Assembly: GCF_040939455.1 (NCBI RefSeq)
Contig: NC_134106.1
Coordinates: 40,508,001-40,572,000 of the forward strand
Length of the DNA stretch: 64,000 nucleotides
From: Microcebus murinus
Lineage: Eukaryota; Chordata; Mammalia; Primates; Cheirogaleidae
Direction: 5' to 3'
Shown here: one piece after another, positions 11,325-23,112 of the stretch
How positions within the stretch are numbered: the first letter of the stretch is position 1
Layout of the letters: every line of letters starts with the position of its first letter
Position numbers and translations under genes: made by a program
Notes under the pieces: model-generated
Databases searched by the model: none
Told to the model about the DNA's origin: nothing
Seen by the model: the letters and a program-made list of their open reading frames with translations, nothing else

Positions 11325-12140
11325 CCACTTTTAAATACTGGAATCACAATTAACACAACCAAATACTCCCACTAAGAGAGGTGTATGCAGGCACTGAGAC
11401 CAAATCATAGAATTGCAGGTCAGAGTCACACCTCCCAGCTCCCAGGAAAACCTAACAATGCCTTTGAAGCTGAGCATGGTTTCCCATAAGAAGTGATATC
11501 TAATGTAAGAACAGAAGCAAAGCAAAGTATGGCAGAGAGGGAGCTGGGGGGTTGGCGTTTTAGGCCAAGGGAATGGTATGTTCTGTTCTTCTGAGTTGAG
11601 ATAGAGCAAATGTAGATTCAGAGAATTGAGAGTTCTTCCAAATGAGTTGAGCACAGAATGTGAAAGTCAAAAATTTGATTATAAATGTTAATGAAGATAA
11701 GGCAAATAATGACCTGGTAACTCCCATTAAGGAGTCTGAATTTTACCATTATTTCTATGCAACAGTACTCATAGGTGTCTAATACACCTGGGTTCTGGCT
11801 TAGGGTACCTGTTAGATAGTTGGTGCTTTCTACAAACATAGGGAATCTAGAAAGAAGAGCATGTTTTGTGAGAAAGATATTCAGTTTAGATTTGGGCACA
11901 TCAGGTTGGTCCAGGAGGTAGGTAGATCATTTGGTCTGCAGCCTAGAAGATGGAAGTAACCAAGAGATGCATCTGGTAATCACTACCACATAGCAAATAA
12001 TGGAAGCTGAAAGAGTGTGTAAAATGAGAAAAGACCCTAGGACAGAGACCTGAGAAGCATTTCTTTTTATAAAAGGCATACAAAGCTCTTTTGAGCTGAT
12101 ATCCTGCAAAACAGCTAGACTTCATAAGCATGTTGAAGGC
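11325..12140 (-). mobile_element. L2 LINE, antisense, 3' UTR into RT region
   Basis: The antisense order fits L2. 'AGAAGTGATATCTAATG' matches the 'aggtgatatttgagctgag' region. 'AAGGAGTCTGAATTTTACC' (about 11730) matches 'aaggagtttggattttattc'. Near 11900-12060, 'GGTTGGTCCAGGAGGTAGG ... GACCCTAGGACAGAGACCTG' is the complement of the RT C-terminal part. Boundaries are approximate, and a gap around 11790-11880 is poorly aligned. Confidence 0.6.
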
Positions 12141-12702
12141 AGCAGCAGGCTGTAGACTGATAGCAGCATGTTTCCCAGTCGTGGTTTGGAGGCTAAGTTA
12201 GGTAGGTGTGTCTTAAGCCCAGACAGTGCAGCTCCAACTCATAGCTTCTCTGAATTCATTTCCATCCAGTTGGTCATATCCTCCATCACTCACAACAGAA
12301 ACAACAATAACCCCAGAGGACTGAGAAGGCCATTTTATATCACCCTTCCCCAGGCTGCATACAAAGGCCACTTCTGAATTTTTCATATGGAAACATACAA
12401 CAAGTCGCAAGTTCCCTCTGATTATCGAGAAGGACAAGGAAGGGCAGAACTGCTCAATGATCCTTGCAGTTCGAACAATATCCATCATAGGCAAATTCAA
12501 GGCAGAGATAAGTTGAGATGTACAGCCTGGCAGCTCTCATAAATGAATTTAGTTCAAGTTGAATTAAGGTGATCTGTGAAAATGTGTTCCAAAACGATTC
12601 TCTTCAGTATTGGGGATACCAAATCATTCTGAAAAATGGTTTAGCACTTTTAGTAAATGTTTCTATTATACCCTCATAACTCTATAGAAGCTAGCCTAGG
12701 GA
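12141..12702. other. Unassigned sequence
   Basis: Nothing is recognised. The 95-codon minus-strand frame at 12213-12500 has no recognisable domain. Confidence 0.4.
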
Positions 12703-12757
12703 CTTATTGAAATGGTGAGCACTTAATGAGCTTATTGAAATGGTGAGCATTAAATGC
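12703..12757 (+). repeat. Imperfect 28-bp tandem duplication
   Basis: Copy 1 is 12703-12730 and copy 2 is 12731-12757. The first 19 bases (CTTATTGAAATGGTGAGCA) are identical, and the 3' parts differ by one indel and one or two substitutions. Confidence 0.9.
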
Positions 12758-12902
12758 TATTTAATATTTGCTGTCACTTTTCTGAAGGCACAAGATCACT
12801 TCATTATGCTTTTTGTTCCTGATTTCTCTCCTTGCTTACTTACCAACCTAGGCCAAATTTGTCTTAGAACTGTCTGAATCCTACTTCATAATGTGCTGGA
12901 GG

Positions 12903-13097
12903 GGAGGGGTCCCCAACCTATGGTGAGTTGTATAATTATTCATTATATATTACAATGTAATAATAGAAATAAGATGCACAAAAAATGTAATGAGCTTGAA
13001 TTATTCCAAACCCCCTTCCCCACCCATGCCCTGGTCTATGGAAAAATTGTCTTCCATGAAAAATAGTCTCTGGTGCCAAAAAGATTGGGGTGTTCTG
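12903..13097. mobile_element. hAT-type non-autonomous DNA transposon
   Basis: It begins with a GGGGTCCCCAACC terminus (about 12907-12919) and ends with a matching inverted end ATTGGGGTGTTCTG (about 13084-13097). Internally it has 'GGAAAAATTGTCTTCCATGAAA' and 'CTCTGGTGCCAAAAAG', typical of the human 'GGGGTCCCCAACC...' hAT group. It is about 195 bp. No clean 8-bp target duplication is visible. Confidence 0.75.
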
Positions 13098-13254
13098 CTA
13101 TAGGGGATATCAAGAAGGGAGGGAAGGGTTCAGGGGGCAGGGCACTTCTGGGGGAGATCTGAAGTATACTTTCAGTGGCTAATGGGGGTTGGAGGAAGAA
13201 GTTAGGTTTCTACATTCAATACAATTGGGATTCATTAAGTATTTCAAACATTTG
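13098..13254. other. Unassigned G-rich spacer
   Basis: A purine/G-rich stretch (13110-13200) with no recognised repeat. Confidence 0.4.
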
Positions 13255-14330
13255 CAATGTATGACAAGATTTAGCTTTGGAAAATATCACTTGAGTAACT
13301 GATTAAAAGGAAGCAAGAGTTTGTAAAGGTGAATCAGTTAGGAGACTATTGGAGTCAAGTTATCAAGGTAAGAGATCCTGGAAGATTTTATTAGGGTGAA
13401 GGTGGTGGCCATGGACATGAGTAGATGGATTTGAAAGATAATTGGTAGGCAATCTAGGCAGGATGTGAAAATGGATACAGGAAAAGGAAGAAGGAGGTTT
13501 GTAGAAATCAACTTAGGAGGCTGACCAAACCCTGGAAAAGGACCATTTCCCACTATTTATTTAATTAGATTGGGTGTAAAGTGGGAGAAGCTGGTACAGG
13601 AAGGCCATAATTTGGTTTGGGACATTTTAAGAATGAAGTACTGTTGAGACATCAAGAGGAGACATCAAGGGAGCAGGTGAATATATTGGTCTAGACTACA
13701 GAAAACAGTCTGGCCTGGATATAAAGATTGGTAGTAACTTGCATTGCTGGTAATTATAGCTGAAGGCATGAATATATTCTTGCAGGGGGTGGATGTTGAA
13801 TAAAGAAGGTCTTGGATAGGACTGAGGTCCTTCAGAATTTAACACCTGGGGGAAGGAGGATAAGATATCAGAGAAGGGGGGGCCAGTGTAGAGGAGGAAA
13901 AGCAAGACAATAAGATGTCTTAGAAACAAAGGGATGAGTATTATAAGAAAGGAGAAATAAGATGAGAATTGAGAAAGATCCACTGGATCCAATGACATGG
14001 AGGCATTTTGTGAACCAATGAAGAAAAGAAACCACATAAGAGTAGAATATTGATAGTGAGTACAGGTAACTCCTTGCAAAGTCTGACTGTGAAGGGGAAT
14101 GGAGACAGGGTGTTAGAGGACTCAGGAGGGAAATGGCATGTCAACGGGGGTTTCTGTTTCCTTGTTCATTATATGGGAGAGATTTGTTCATGTTTAAAAG
14201 TAAATAGGATAAGAACAATAATGGTGCAGTGGGAGAGAGAAATTATTTTGAAAGTAGTATAGTTAGGGTCCCGCAGGGGGTGTGTGCTGAAGATGGAGTG
14301 GCCAGTGTAGGTCACTGGAGGATAAAGGGG
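13255..14330 (-). mobile_element. L2 LINE, antisense, about 1 kb of RT coding region
   Basis: This is the longest L2 copy here. Landmarks in plus-strand order: 'GAAAATATCACTTGAGTAAC', 'CAGTTAGGAGACTATTGG' (about 13336), 'GGGACATTTTAAGAATGAAG' (about 13619), 'AGATGAGAATTGAGAAAGATCCACTGGATCC' (about 13960-13990), then 'GGAGACAGGGTGTTAGAG'. These are complements of successive L2 reverse-transcriptase segments. All frames are broken; the 127-codon minus-strand frame 13696-14079 is a surviving run in the coding direction. The end beyond 14150 is less certain. Confidence 0.72.
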
Positions 14331-17129
14331 CAATAGGGATGAATGGTCAGGGTGTTGGATATGGAATTCACGTGGATGATAAAGTGCTCAATTCTAAATA
14401 AAAGGACTGCGGCCCAAGTGCCAAAGTCTATAGCTAATGGAGGGCATCATCAAGCCTGTGATTCACAGTAACAGTGAGGAAGGGAGAGGGCAGTGTTACT
14501 GTATGGCATAGAAACCAAAGCAGTACAAATTTTCATTAGAAGGTAGGAAGTAGTAGAACACAGTAAGGAAGACATCACCATCCATGATCCCTAAAGTCCC
14601 AGCCTTGCACAATGTATGAGAAATGGGGTCCTCAAGAAGGGAGTGTGTTCAGTGAAAGCCAAGTATTCTGGGGATGTTCAGGGGTAGGACTGGAATTTGA
14701 GGGGATTTTTACTACATGTGGAATAGCAGATCCACTGAAGATAGTGGAAAGTTTATCATAATAAAAAATTGAATTTTCTTATAAAAATTCTTGGCAAATT
14801 ACTTAAAACTTAAATATTAAAAACAACAATACATAGTGAATTTTTTAAAAAATTAATTTCTTAAAACTTGTCTAAATCTGCTTTTGGTCAATTTGAATTG
14901 AGTTTTTTTAAACTAATAAGTCCTATTTCTCTTTAGACTACACATAGAAGGAAAGTTGTTTCTGACCGGCATATTAGTGATCTTACCTATTACAGTCAAT
15001 ATTTTTAATATTGAAAATAATGATAATTACATTTTCCCTGAGCATTTACCCATTGAATATCCAATTGCATGGCTTGGGGTCTTCACACACACAAAGAAAA
15101 AGCCACTCTAACAAAGAAAGCATATCTTTAATTTGAATGGGGACTTTCAGGGCAAATAATGTCCATGTGCATGGTAGACTATACTATAAAAACGCAAGGC
15201 TGTGCTTCACCCTGAAGGCAGTGGGTCTTCTACATGGGTAAAATTTGTTAAGTGCTTAACAGCTCTGTAAAGCCATACACAATAACCAGAGCCTCCAGCA
15301 GTTTTACCAACTCAACCAGGCAGGAGCATTTAAAGTCAGATGTTAGCATCCAGACAGGCACATATTTTGTTATTGGTACTTCTGTATCTATCTGTATTCA
15401 TTTTTCTTCCTTGGACTGTACTTTGCTCTATTTGGGGGGATTTAGGAAATCTAATCCTCTCATCAGAAAGTTGATGAAGGAATGAGACATACTAAGGAGT
15501 GGGCAATTTTAATTAGAGGTATTTTAATAACATGGAACCTAGGACAGAGTTTATACAATGAGTTATTAGTTGAACAAGGAATGGAACCAGAGATTCTGTA
15601 TATCAATTTGCCAGTTAGCTTCAAGCCTAACATATATAGTGTCATTTTCATTTCCATTTTAAATGCCTAGAAGTGCTTTATTCATAGACACCTATGTTGC
15701 CAACAATCTTTTTAGAAACTGGCTCCAATTTTTCCCCCTCTCTCCAATACATAACAAGCATGCATGCTATAAATTGCCAAGAAAGAAACAGGCACCCTTC
15801 CCTACAAGATTAGATCTAAAAATCTATGATCATCACAGCCAGTGATACAAACTTCTATTCCTAATTGGCTGGGGGGACTAAGGATATGGTTCTTGAGACC
15901 TGAAAGTCACACAGACACTGAAAAAGTGAAGAGAATTGTAATTTTCCAATGTCCCTGATTAGAGCCATCTGTGCTTCCCCAGTGCCATTCCCCTAATGCA
16001 TTCTGATGCAAAATAGCCTCTTCCCTTGTTTATTTTGGAGCACAGCTGTTGTCTTAATTGAGCCTAACAGATAATGGAAGTATTGTTGCTTTTTTTCCCT
16101 CTCTTTCTTCAAACCATCAGTTTGTAGGACTTGAGGAAGATGGGAGGGAATCATCTTTGCTGCTGGGAATCTGTATGTTTGTTTTAATTCTCCAAATGTA
16201 CTTATTTTGTTTAAAAAAAGGGAAGTGGAAATATAGATGTAATATATATGTTCACATGCATGTGTATATATCCTACTTCTCTTGGAATTGAACTTTGGAC
16301 ATGTGCTTTTCCTTGTCTTTTGATACATTTCCCCCCACATTGTTATTTCATGATACATCTAGTGATTCAGGTTGAAATTTCAAAGATTTATTTTCTAGCA
16401 CTTACCTTCTCCAAATTGAAAGCACTATAATAATAAGGAATAGATTGGCTTGCTCTTTTATTACTACCTAACCATTCCTCCCACCCCCACAGACAAAGTC
16501 ATTGCATGCTGCTTTGATCAAGTTAAACTTTTAAAATTCTATTGTCTTGATCTCTAGCTATTCACTTAATTATTACAGGATATTTCAGACTTCTCAAATT
16601 TAGGTTTTATGGGGCATGAAACTTATTAATCTTATAGGCCCTCATTAATAAAAAGACTATAACTTGTTAAAGTTAAAAAATAGCACAAAACAGACAAATT
16701 CTAGAATAAAAACCAAAATATTTTTATTAACTGTCTAAAATAGCTCTACAACCTTTTCTTTTTTCTGTATTTAGCGCAATGCTTTTTGATTATTTATTTG
16801 ACAATGGGTTTTTAATATATTTTCTATTGGGAGAATAAAAAGACTATTCAGTCTTTCCTCTAGGTTTTTAAAATTAGTATAGTTAGTATGATACATAAAT
16901 TATATGATTTCATGTATAAGTGTACTCACTTATTCTAATATTGCTAAAAGTCTGTACCCTATAAATACAGAAATTTCTCCAAAATTTATATTGCATGACT
17001 CCCATCAAAAAAGAAAAAAATTTGAAACAATTCAGCTTATTTCTGAACCTTATTGTGTGTGTTGATATTTGTTCCACAATTGTGAATGGCTGTGTTTTCT
17101 CTCTAAATAAATGAATTCAGAGGAAAAAA
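14331..17129. other. Unassigned, AT-rich tract
   Basis: About 2.8 kb in which I recognise no transposon with confidence. It contains short frames without domains, a short (CA)n at 15083-15092 and an A-rich run at 17122-17134. Old diverged repeats are likely but cannot be named. Confidence 0.35.
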
Positions 17130-20100
17130 AAAATGTGTGGGGTTTTCAACCACAATATAATGATCTGGAGTTGACCTCCTGATGCAAACTATAACACTGG
17201 ATAAAATATATAAGGCAGTAGCTTTCAGAATTGACAATAGGAAGGATTGTAATCTCTGTGTTCAAGGAAATACATGAGATGTGCATCACATTCACCTTGG
17301 GTTTCTGATGGGGCCAGTCTCCTGATTCTTACATAGAGGTGGAGCCCAAGCAAAAACGTAATGAATAAATGGTATTTCTGAATGAGAAGGCAGAAATTGG
17401 AGCTACAGACTTTTGAAGCTGACTGAACTTGTCAGGAAAAGTGTAGCAAAAGAGAAAATTCTGCATATGGGGGAGTCCCAGAAATCTGTGTGGGATTCCT
17501 ATAGGACCTTAGCTGAGGTCTGGGCTACACATGCATATGATTCCTATCAGAGAACAGGTGCCATGAAGTGAAAAGTGAAATAAAGATACACAGTATTGGC
17601 AGAGATAGGTACTCTAACTAACCCTGCCAGAAAGATGAGATCCTGTAAACATAGTCTTTTATCCAAGAGACCATAAAGGGTACACCTTTGCAATAGGAAC
17701 AACACTCTAGAATTAAGGCAACTCTAATGAAGTCTAAAACCAAACCTCGACATGACCATGGAAAGTTGCCAAAATATTAACTTCCTTCCCCCCAAACAAA
17801 ACATAATACTGTTAAAGGAAGACAACATAATCTTCCTTATAACATGTTATCGATTGTACAGTTGTTTAGTCCATTTAGTGTTGCTATAAAGGAACACCTG
17901 AGGCTGGGTAATTTATAAATTAAAAAAAGGTTTATTTGGCTCATGATTCTGATGGCTGGAAAGATCAGGATTGGGCATCTGTATCTGATGAGGGCCACTG
18001 GTGGTGGGTAGTGATTTAGTACAAATATTTGTTGAAGTTCTCATGTGTTTGAATATATTAGAAATCATATACTTATGGTGGAAGGTGAAGGGGAGCTGGC
18101 ATGTGCAGGGATCACATGGCATGAGAGGAAGCAGGAGGAGGGGAGGTGCTAGGCTCTTGTAAACCATCAACTTTCATGGGAACTATATAACAGAGAGAAA
18201 ACTCACTCACCCAGAGGGAGGGCATTAGTCTTAATCTATTCATGAGGGATCTGCCCCCAAATACTTCCCACTAGACTCCACATTCAACATCGGGCATCAA
18301 ATTTCAACATGAGGTTAGCGCCAGTATATGATAAAAGATTCCAGATATGTGAAGAAGCATGAAGATGTATTTTAAAAGACAATGACTGCTTAGAGCAGTA
18401 GTAATATCACTGTAAGTTGGGATTTATACTTTCAGTAGAAGTAAAATATATAACAGCAAAAGCACAAAGGCTGGAAGTGGGTATAAATAAAATTAAAATA
18501 TTGTAAGATTCTTACATTTGTCAAGTAAGAAGATGAGTTTAAAAGGGTAAAATATAAACTGCTACAATATTAAGTCTATGTAGACTGTGATAAGTTAACA
18601 TTGAAACCACTATAAAGTAATAAAATAGGATATAACTAAAAAGCCAATACAGGCAATAAAGTAGAATACAAACAATGTTTAATTAACCCAAAGATAGCAG
18701 TAAAAGAGGGAGAGAATAGTGTAAAAAGTATTAGCTAAATAGAAAAACTTTAGCAAATTGTTGGACCTAAATTCAACCATATCAATATTACTTTAAATAT
18801 AATAAACTAAATACTTCAGCTAAAGTTAAATCTTGTCAGATTGGCTAAAACAGTGAGGCCTAAACATATAAAAGGACAACACTTGAAAAATAAAGATAGA
18901 CATGGTTTGAAATAAAAAGTTTAGAAAAGAATATGCCATCCTAATAGCATAAGAAAGAAAAGGAATATTATGCAAAAAGATGATGATTTCATAATGAGAA
19001 AGAGGTCAATTGAAGGAAAAGACATAATAATTCTAAATTTGTGTATAATTAGAAACAGAGCTTCAAATTTATAAAGCATAAATAGAACTAATGGAGAAAT
19101 AGATAAATCCATAATCATAGCTAGAGATTTTAGTATCCTATTCTCAATAAGTGTTAGATGACTTGTTAGATGAACTAGTTGTCAAATAAATATAGGGGAT
19201 CTGCAAAAACACAATCAACCCAGAGGACATGATTCACTTATACAGAATACTAAACCCAGCAATTATAGATCACACATTTTTTCTAAGTCTAGACATACTT
19301 GAAGACATTTAAATCTTACAGACTATATTCTTTAACCATATGTAATTAAATTAAAAATTAATAGCAATAAGATATTTATAAAAGTGTCAAAGTTTCCTGT
19401 TGATATAACTTTCCATGTTAATTATTTAATATAACATGATTTCATTAGTTAATTTCACCAAACATATAAAGAAGAAATAATACAAATCTTAACTCTTCAG
19501 ATAAAGGAAAAAAGGAATACATCCCTATATTTTTTATTATACTAAAAATTGTCAAAGACAATACAATAAAACAAATCAATATCCCTCATAAAAATAATAT
19601 AAAATCTTAAAAACTTAGAAAATTGAATCCAACAATATACAAGAAGATAAAATATCATGAACAATAAAGTGGGTTTTTTCTGATAATAAAAATTTCAACA
19701 TTTGAAAGTCATTCAACATTATTCATTACTCAACATTAATCTTTCTACATTAATAGAAAAGGAGAAAAAAATCATATAATTCGCTCAATGTAAGCAGGAA
19801 AAAGGTGCTATAAAATCTACTCATAATAAAAGTTCTTAGCAAATTAAGAGTAAAAAGACTTTCCTCTATTTAATAAAGAGGATCTAGATATATTGAATGC
19901 TTTCTCCTAAGACTTGGAAAAGGCAACTCTTACCATTTTATTCAGTTGCATGTTTCAACCAATGTAATGAGGCAAGAAAAGTTGTAAATATTAGAAAGAA
20001 AGAACATTTATTATTCATATAGGAAATGTTAAATAACATCCCTAAATTACTAAAATTAATAAGTGAATTTGATGTCACAGGATAAAGAGGTCAATTTACA

Positions 20101-20400
20101 TAAAAGAACAATTGGATAATGAACTTAAAAATAAAATCCTTATGATAGCATCAAAAATATCAAATACTTAACAAAATATGTGTAAAACCTCTACAATGAA
20201 AGGATAAAATATTGCTGGGAAAAATTTAAAGATAACTTGAAAAGTAGAGAAATACACCATATATGTGGATTAAAAGATACTGTTAAGATTTCAAGTATTC
20301 CCAAAGTGACCTATGTATTCAATGCAATTCCAGTCAAACTCCAAGTAGACTTTTTAAAAACATGGGAGCTAATAACAAAAAATGAGTTGCTCTGAATAAA
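17130..20400 (+). mobile_element. L1M (L1M4/5- or L1ME-like) LINE, long old copy, interrupted by an LTR
   Basis: 17130-17862 resembles the 5' UTR/ORF1-side sequence of old L1. From about 18400 the start of ORF2 can be followed: 'TAGACTGTGATAAGTTAACA', 'TTCAACCATATCAATATTACTTTAAATATAATA' (about 18773-18804), then endonuclease-domain sequence around 18920-19140 ('AACAGAGCTTCAAATTTATAAAGCA', 'GGAGAAATAGATAAATCCATAATCATAGC'). RT and C-terminal parts reach about 20390 ('TATTCAATGCAATTCCAGTCAAACTCC', near 20313-20340). The copy has decayed far. An MST-type LTR (17863-18332) splits it. Confidence 0.75.
17863..18332 (-). mobile_element. MST-type (ERVL-MaLR) solitary LTR, antisense, inside L1M
   Basis: Read antisense, the LTR 3' end comes first: TGTTTAGTCCATTTAGTG, then GGCTGGGTAATTTATAAATT with the complement of AATAAACC nearby. 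It continues through 'GGTGGAAGGTGAAGGGGAGC' (about 18077) and 'TTCATGAGGGATCTGCCCCC' (about 18239), and ends at 'CATTTCAACATGAGGTTAG...TATATGA'. The length of about 470 bp suits a full MST LTR. I see no intact 5-bp target duplication. Confidence 0.85.
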
Positions 20401-20834
20401 GTAATATAATGGAAGCCTTCTGTTAAGGAAAAAAAGCATCAAGAATCCAATGAAAAATGACAACAGAAAATGGGCCTTATTTTCCAGGAGACAACAGAGA
20501 CTGATGGGCTCTGTGTCAAACTGAAGAGCACAATACTCTCAGGAGAGTAGCATCTACTGAGCTAGCATTATTTTTTGCTGAGTGGAAATGGTGTTGGCCA
20601 GTATTGCCAGAGTTTCTGAATTTTCAAAAGAAGCTAGAAATTGGGATGTTTATGTGAAAGTTTCTAATTGTTAATTTTCAGAAAAATTCAACTCATTTTT
20701 TCTAACCATGAAAATGGGGAAGATAGGATGTTTGAGTGTCTGATGTTCATATTGTGCCCTTACATGCTCTGGTGTAGGCTCTAAGAGATAGTAGTTCTGT
20801 AAAGAAAACAGTGAGGGATAGGGTTGAGTTGGGA
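20401..20834. other. Unassigned sequence
   Basis: Nothing is recognised. Confidence 0.4.
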
Positions 20835-21035
20835 TTTGAAGACCTAAGCACCTAACTTTTTAGTATTTGTTGAATCTTTTCTACATCTCAGGCAATAAAT
20901 TTAGGAACTACTTATACTTTAGATAAGAAAATTGAGTCTTCAAAAAGTTAAGTGACATATATACTGGGGGGAGCTGGTATTTAAGCTCAAGTTTGTACGA
21001 TTTCGGAGCACAAGCTGTCAGCCACAAACTGTATT
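20835..21035 (-). repeat. MIR SINE, antisense, diverged
   Basis: The order TTAGGAACTACTTATACTTTAGATAAGAAAATTGAGTC, then AAAAAGTTAAGTGACATAT, then TGGTATTTAAGCTCAAG follows antisense MIR. Confidence 0.6.
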
Positions 21036-21741
21036 TCTCCCTAGGACAGAGGGGATGTGTGGAAAAAGAAGCCCAAGTTAAGGAAGCAACACATGTAAGG
21101 GGTGATAGTTAGAACCCAGCACAAAAGCATGCCTCTTATCTTCGAATTTGTGTTGTTTCCTCCCAGTTGCCACCACCAAGAAGAATAGCCAAGCTTTTTG
21201 TTACCATGTCAGGACCTAGACAATCATTAGCACATTTACTCTTCACATTGAGAACATCCTCTAGGAATGTCATTCATTGTTTAGGGCTTATCGCTTTTTC
21301 TGCAAGCAAAGCTCATAGTCTCAGCTGACTTCAGTGAGCATAGTAATTTCAAGACATGGAACTAATAATCTTCTTGAGTGCTTGTGAGTCCGGTGACGTG
21401 AACTGCATTATCCACTCCTGTGTGTGATGAAAATCAGAATGAGAAGGCAGGCGCAGGAGGTGTGTTGAAGCACAAGGGTACGTCGAGGAATAGTGGGGTG
21501 TGCTTCCCAAACTGCCTGCCCCCCTGGGGGATTCTACCTCTGTTCCTTCGTGGGAAGCTCAACCACCTAGGCAGGGTCCTTGTGTGGTTCAGGGGATTAA
21601 GACCCAAGGACATAGAATATTGTTCCAAATAAGGGTGGGTACTTGTCCTCAGAGAGCCAACAGGACAGTCATGCTCCCAGATGGCTGTAAGCAGGTTAAC
21701 TGAGTTGAGTTGGCGTTTATCAGTACAGTGTGCAGGTAGGC
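21036..21741. other. Unassigned sequence
   Basis: The overlapping frames at 21420-21754 on both strands have no domain. It is more GC-rich than its surroundings around 21420-21700, but CpG is sparse. Confidence 0.4.
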
Positions 21742-21756
21742 AATCCATGAACAATG

Positions 21757-22052
21757 GGAGGCCAAGGCAGGAGGATCACTCCAGGTTAGGAGTTCAAGAC
21801 CAGTCTGAGCAAGAGTGAGATGCCGTCTCTACTAAACAATAGAAAGAAATTAGCTGGACAACTAAAAATATATAGAAAAAATTAGCGAGGCATGGTGATG
21901 CATGCCTGTAGTCCCAGCTACTCAGGAGGCTGAGGCAGGAGGATTGCCTGAGCCTAGGAGTTTGAGGTTGCTGTGAGCTAGGCTGACGCCACGGCACTCT
22001 AGCTAGGGCAACAGAGTGAGACTCCGTCCCAAAAATAAATAAATAAAAATAA
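21757..22052 (+). mobile_element. Alu SINE, strepsirrhine type, 5'-truncated
   Basis: It starts inside the left monomer (GGAGGCCAAGGCAGGAGG), lacking roughly the first 35 bases. The second monomer includes 'GAGCTAGGCTGACGCCACGG'. Between the monomers lies 'AATTAGCTGGACAACTAAAA', the diagnostic region of strepsirrhine Alus. It ends in an A-rich (AAAT)n tail. Imperfect target duplications flank it: AATCCATGAACAATG (21742-21756) and AATCCATAGACAAATG (22053-22068). Confidence 0.93.
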
Positions 22053-22344
22053 AATCCATAGACAAATGTAGAAGCTACGCCATCTCCAGCTGGTGTGGGC
22101 TTCTTGGTGTCCAAAGATGCACTATGTGTATTTTTCCTTCTTTAATGCATTTCTCCCGGCCTTTGCTGCACCTACCCCTTCATTCCCTCAACAAGTCTTA
22201 CATGGGAAATAGCAGGAACAATGGCAAGTAAAAATAGTCATGAAATGTTTGAAAATGCCACTAAGGGGAAGACTGTTGTGTTTGTTTTAGGCAATACTTT
22301 TTTTGTTGTTTGTAAATAGTATTAATTCAGTGGATCTGTCTTCA

Positions 22345-22465
22345 GAATACTCACAGCTAGTAGGTGAGACATACACTGCTGTAATCTAATAACTGCTGCA
22401 TGAGGATGTATACCCAGTGCTTTGGGACCACTGAGCATGATTAATGATGCCTGAAACCAGTTGGG
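22345..22465 (-). mobile_element. L2-like fragment, antisense, tentative
   Basis: 'ACTGCTGTAATCTAATAACTGCTGCATGAGG ... CCAGTGCTTTGGGACCACTGAG' follows the loose antisense L2 3' pattern. The call is weak. Confidence 0.35.
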
Positions 22466-22879
22466 AGTGGGGGTAATGAAAGGATCCTACCTTTCAGCAC
22501 AGGTTAGGGCAACACAGATTGAATTCTGCAAAAGCCAAGAGTACCACTCTCCAGCCCCATGTCCCCTTCCTTTAGTCGTACAGCAGCACTCTCTATAATC
22601 TCCTGCCCGAATTGAAACCCTTTTGATGGTAGGAATTCTTCATTCCCTGCAGGTTTTTTATTTTTATTTATTTATTTTTTTTATCACTTTTTGACTTCCA
22701 CTTCCATGAGATGCCTTCACTTGTTCCAGCCTCTCACTTGGTGATTGGCAAGTGTCTTCGCTGGAATTTTACCAAATATTCTGCACAACAAAGGATCAAT
22801 GCATGACTTGCAAGTCTCCAACCTTGATGGAGAAACCCTTTGTTGCTCTGGCTCTTCCTGCATTTTGTAGAAGAGGAGG
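22466..22879. other. Unassigned sequence with a T-rich patch
   Basis: 22657-22682 is a (TTTA)n/T-rich patch. The rest is unassigned. Confidence 0.4.
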
Positions 22880-23112
22880 TAGTCTTCATGGTCAGACAAG
22901 ACTGGGTTTGAATCACACTTAATAACTTATATTCTTGGTCAAGTTACTTAAACTCTCTGAGTCTTAGTTCCCTCACATGCAAAATTATTATGACAATAAT
23001 ACCTGCACTACTTAAATCACAGAGTTGTTGGGAGGAGTTAATGAAACAATACTCCTAAGTACTTAGCACAAAGCCTAAAACATAGTAAATTTTCAATAAA
23101 TGTTATTTATTG
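22880..23112 (+). repeat. MIR SINE, sense, nearly complete
   Basis: GACTGGGTTTGAATC is followed by GTCAAGTTACTTAAACTCTC (22938-22957), then 'AATAATACCTGCACTACTTAAATCACAGAGTTGTTGGGAGGAG', then a LINE-like 3' tail with 'TTCAATAAATGTTATTTATTG'. The full MIR order is kept. Confidence 0.93.

Noticed and set aside
15993..16358. 121-codon minus-strand frame
   Set aside because: No family resemblance, and neighbouring plus-strand frames overlap it. AT-rich unassigned DNA.
21420..21754. Possible exon in a GC-richer patch with open frames on both strands
   Set aside because: Frames in several phases are open at once, CpG is sparse, and no conserved peptide is recognised.
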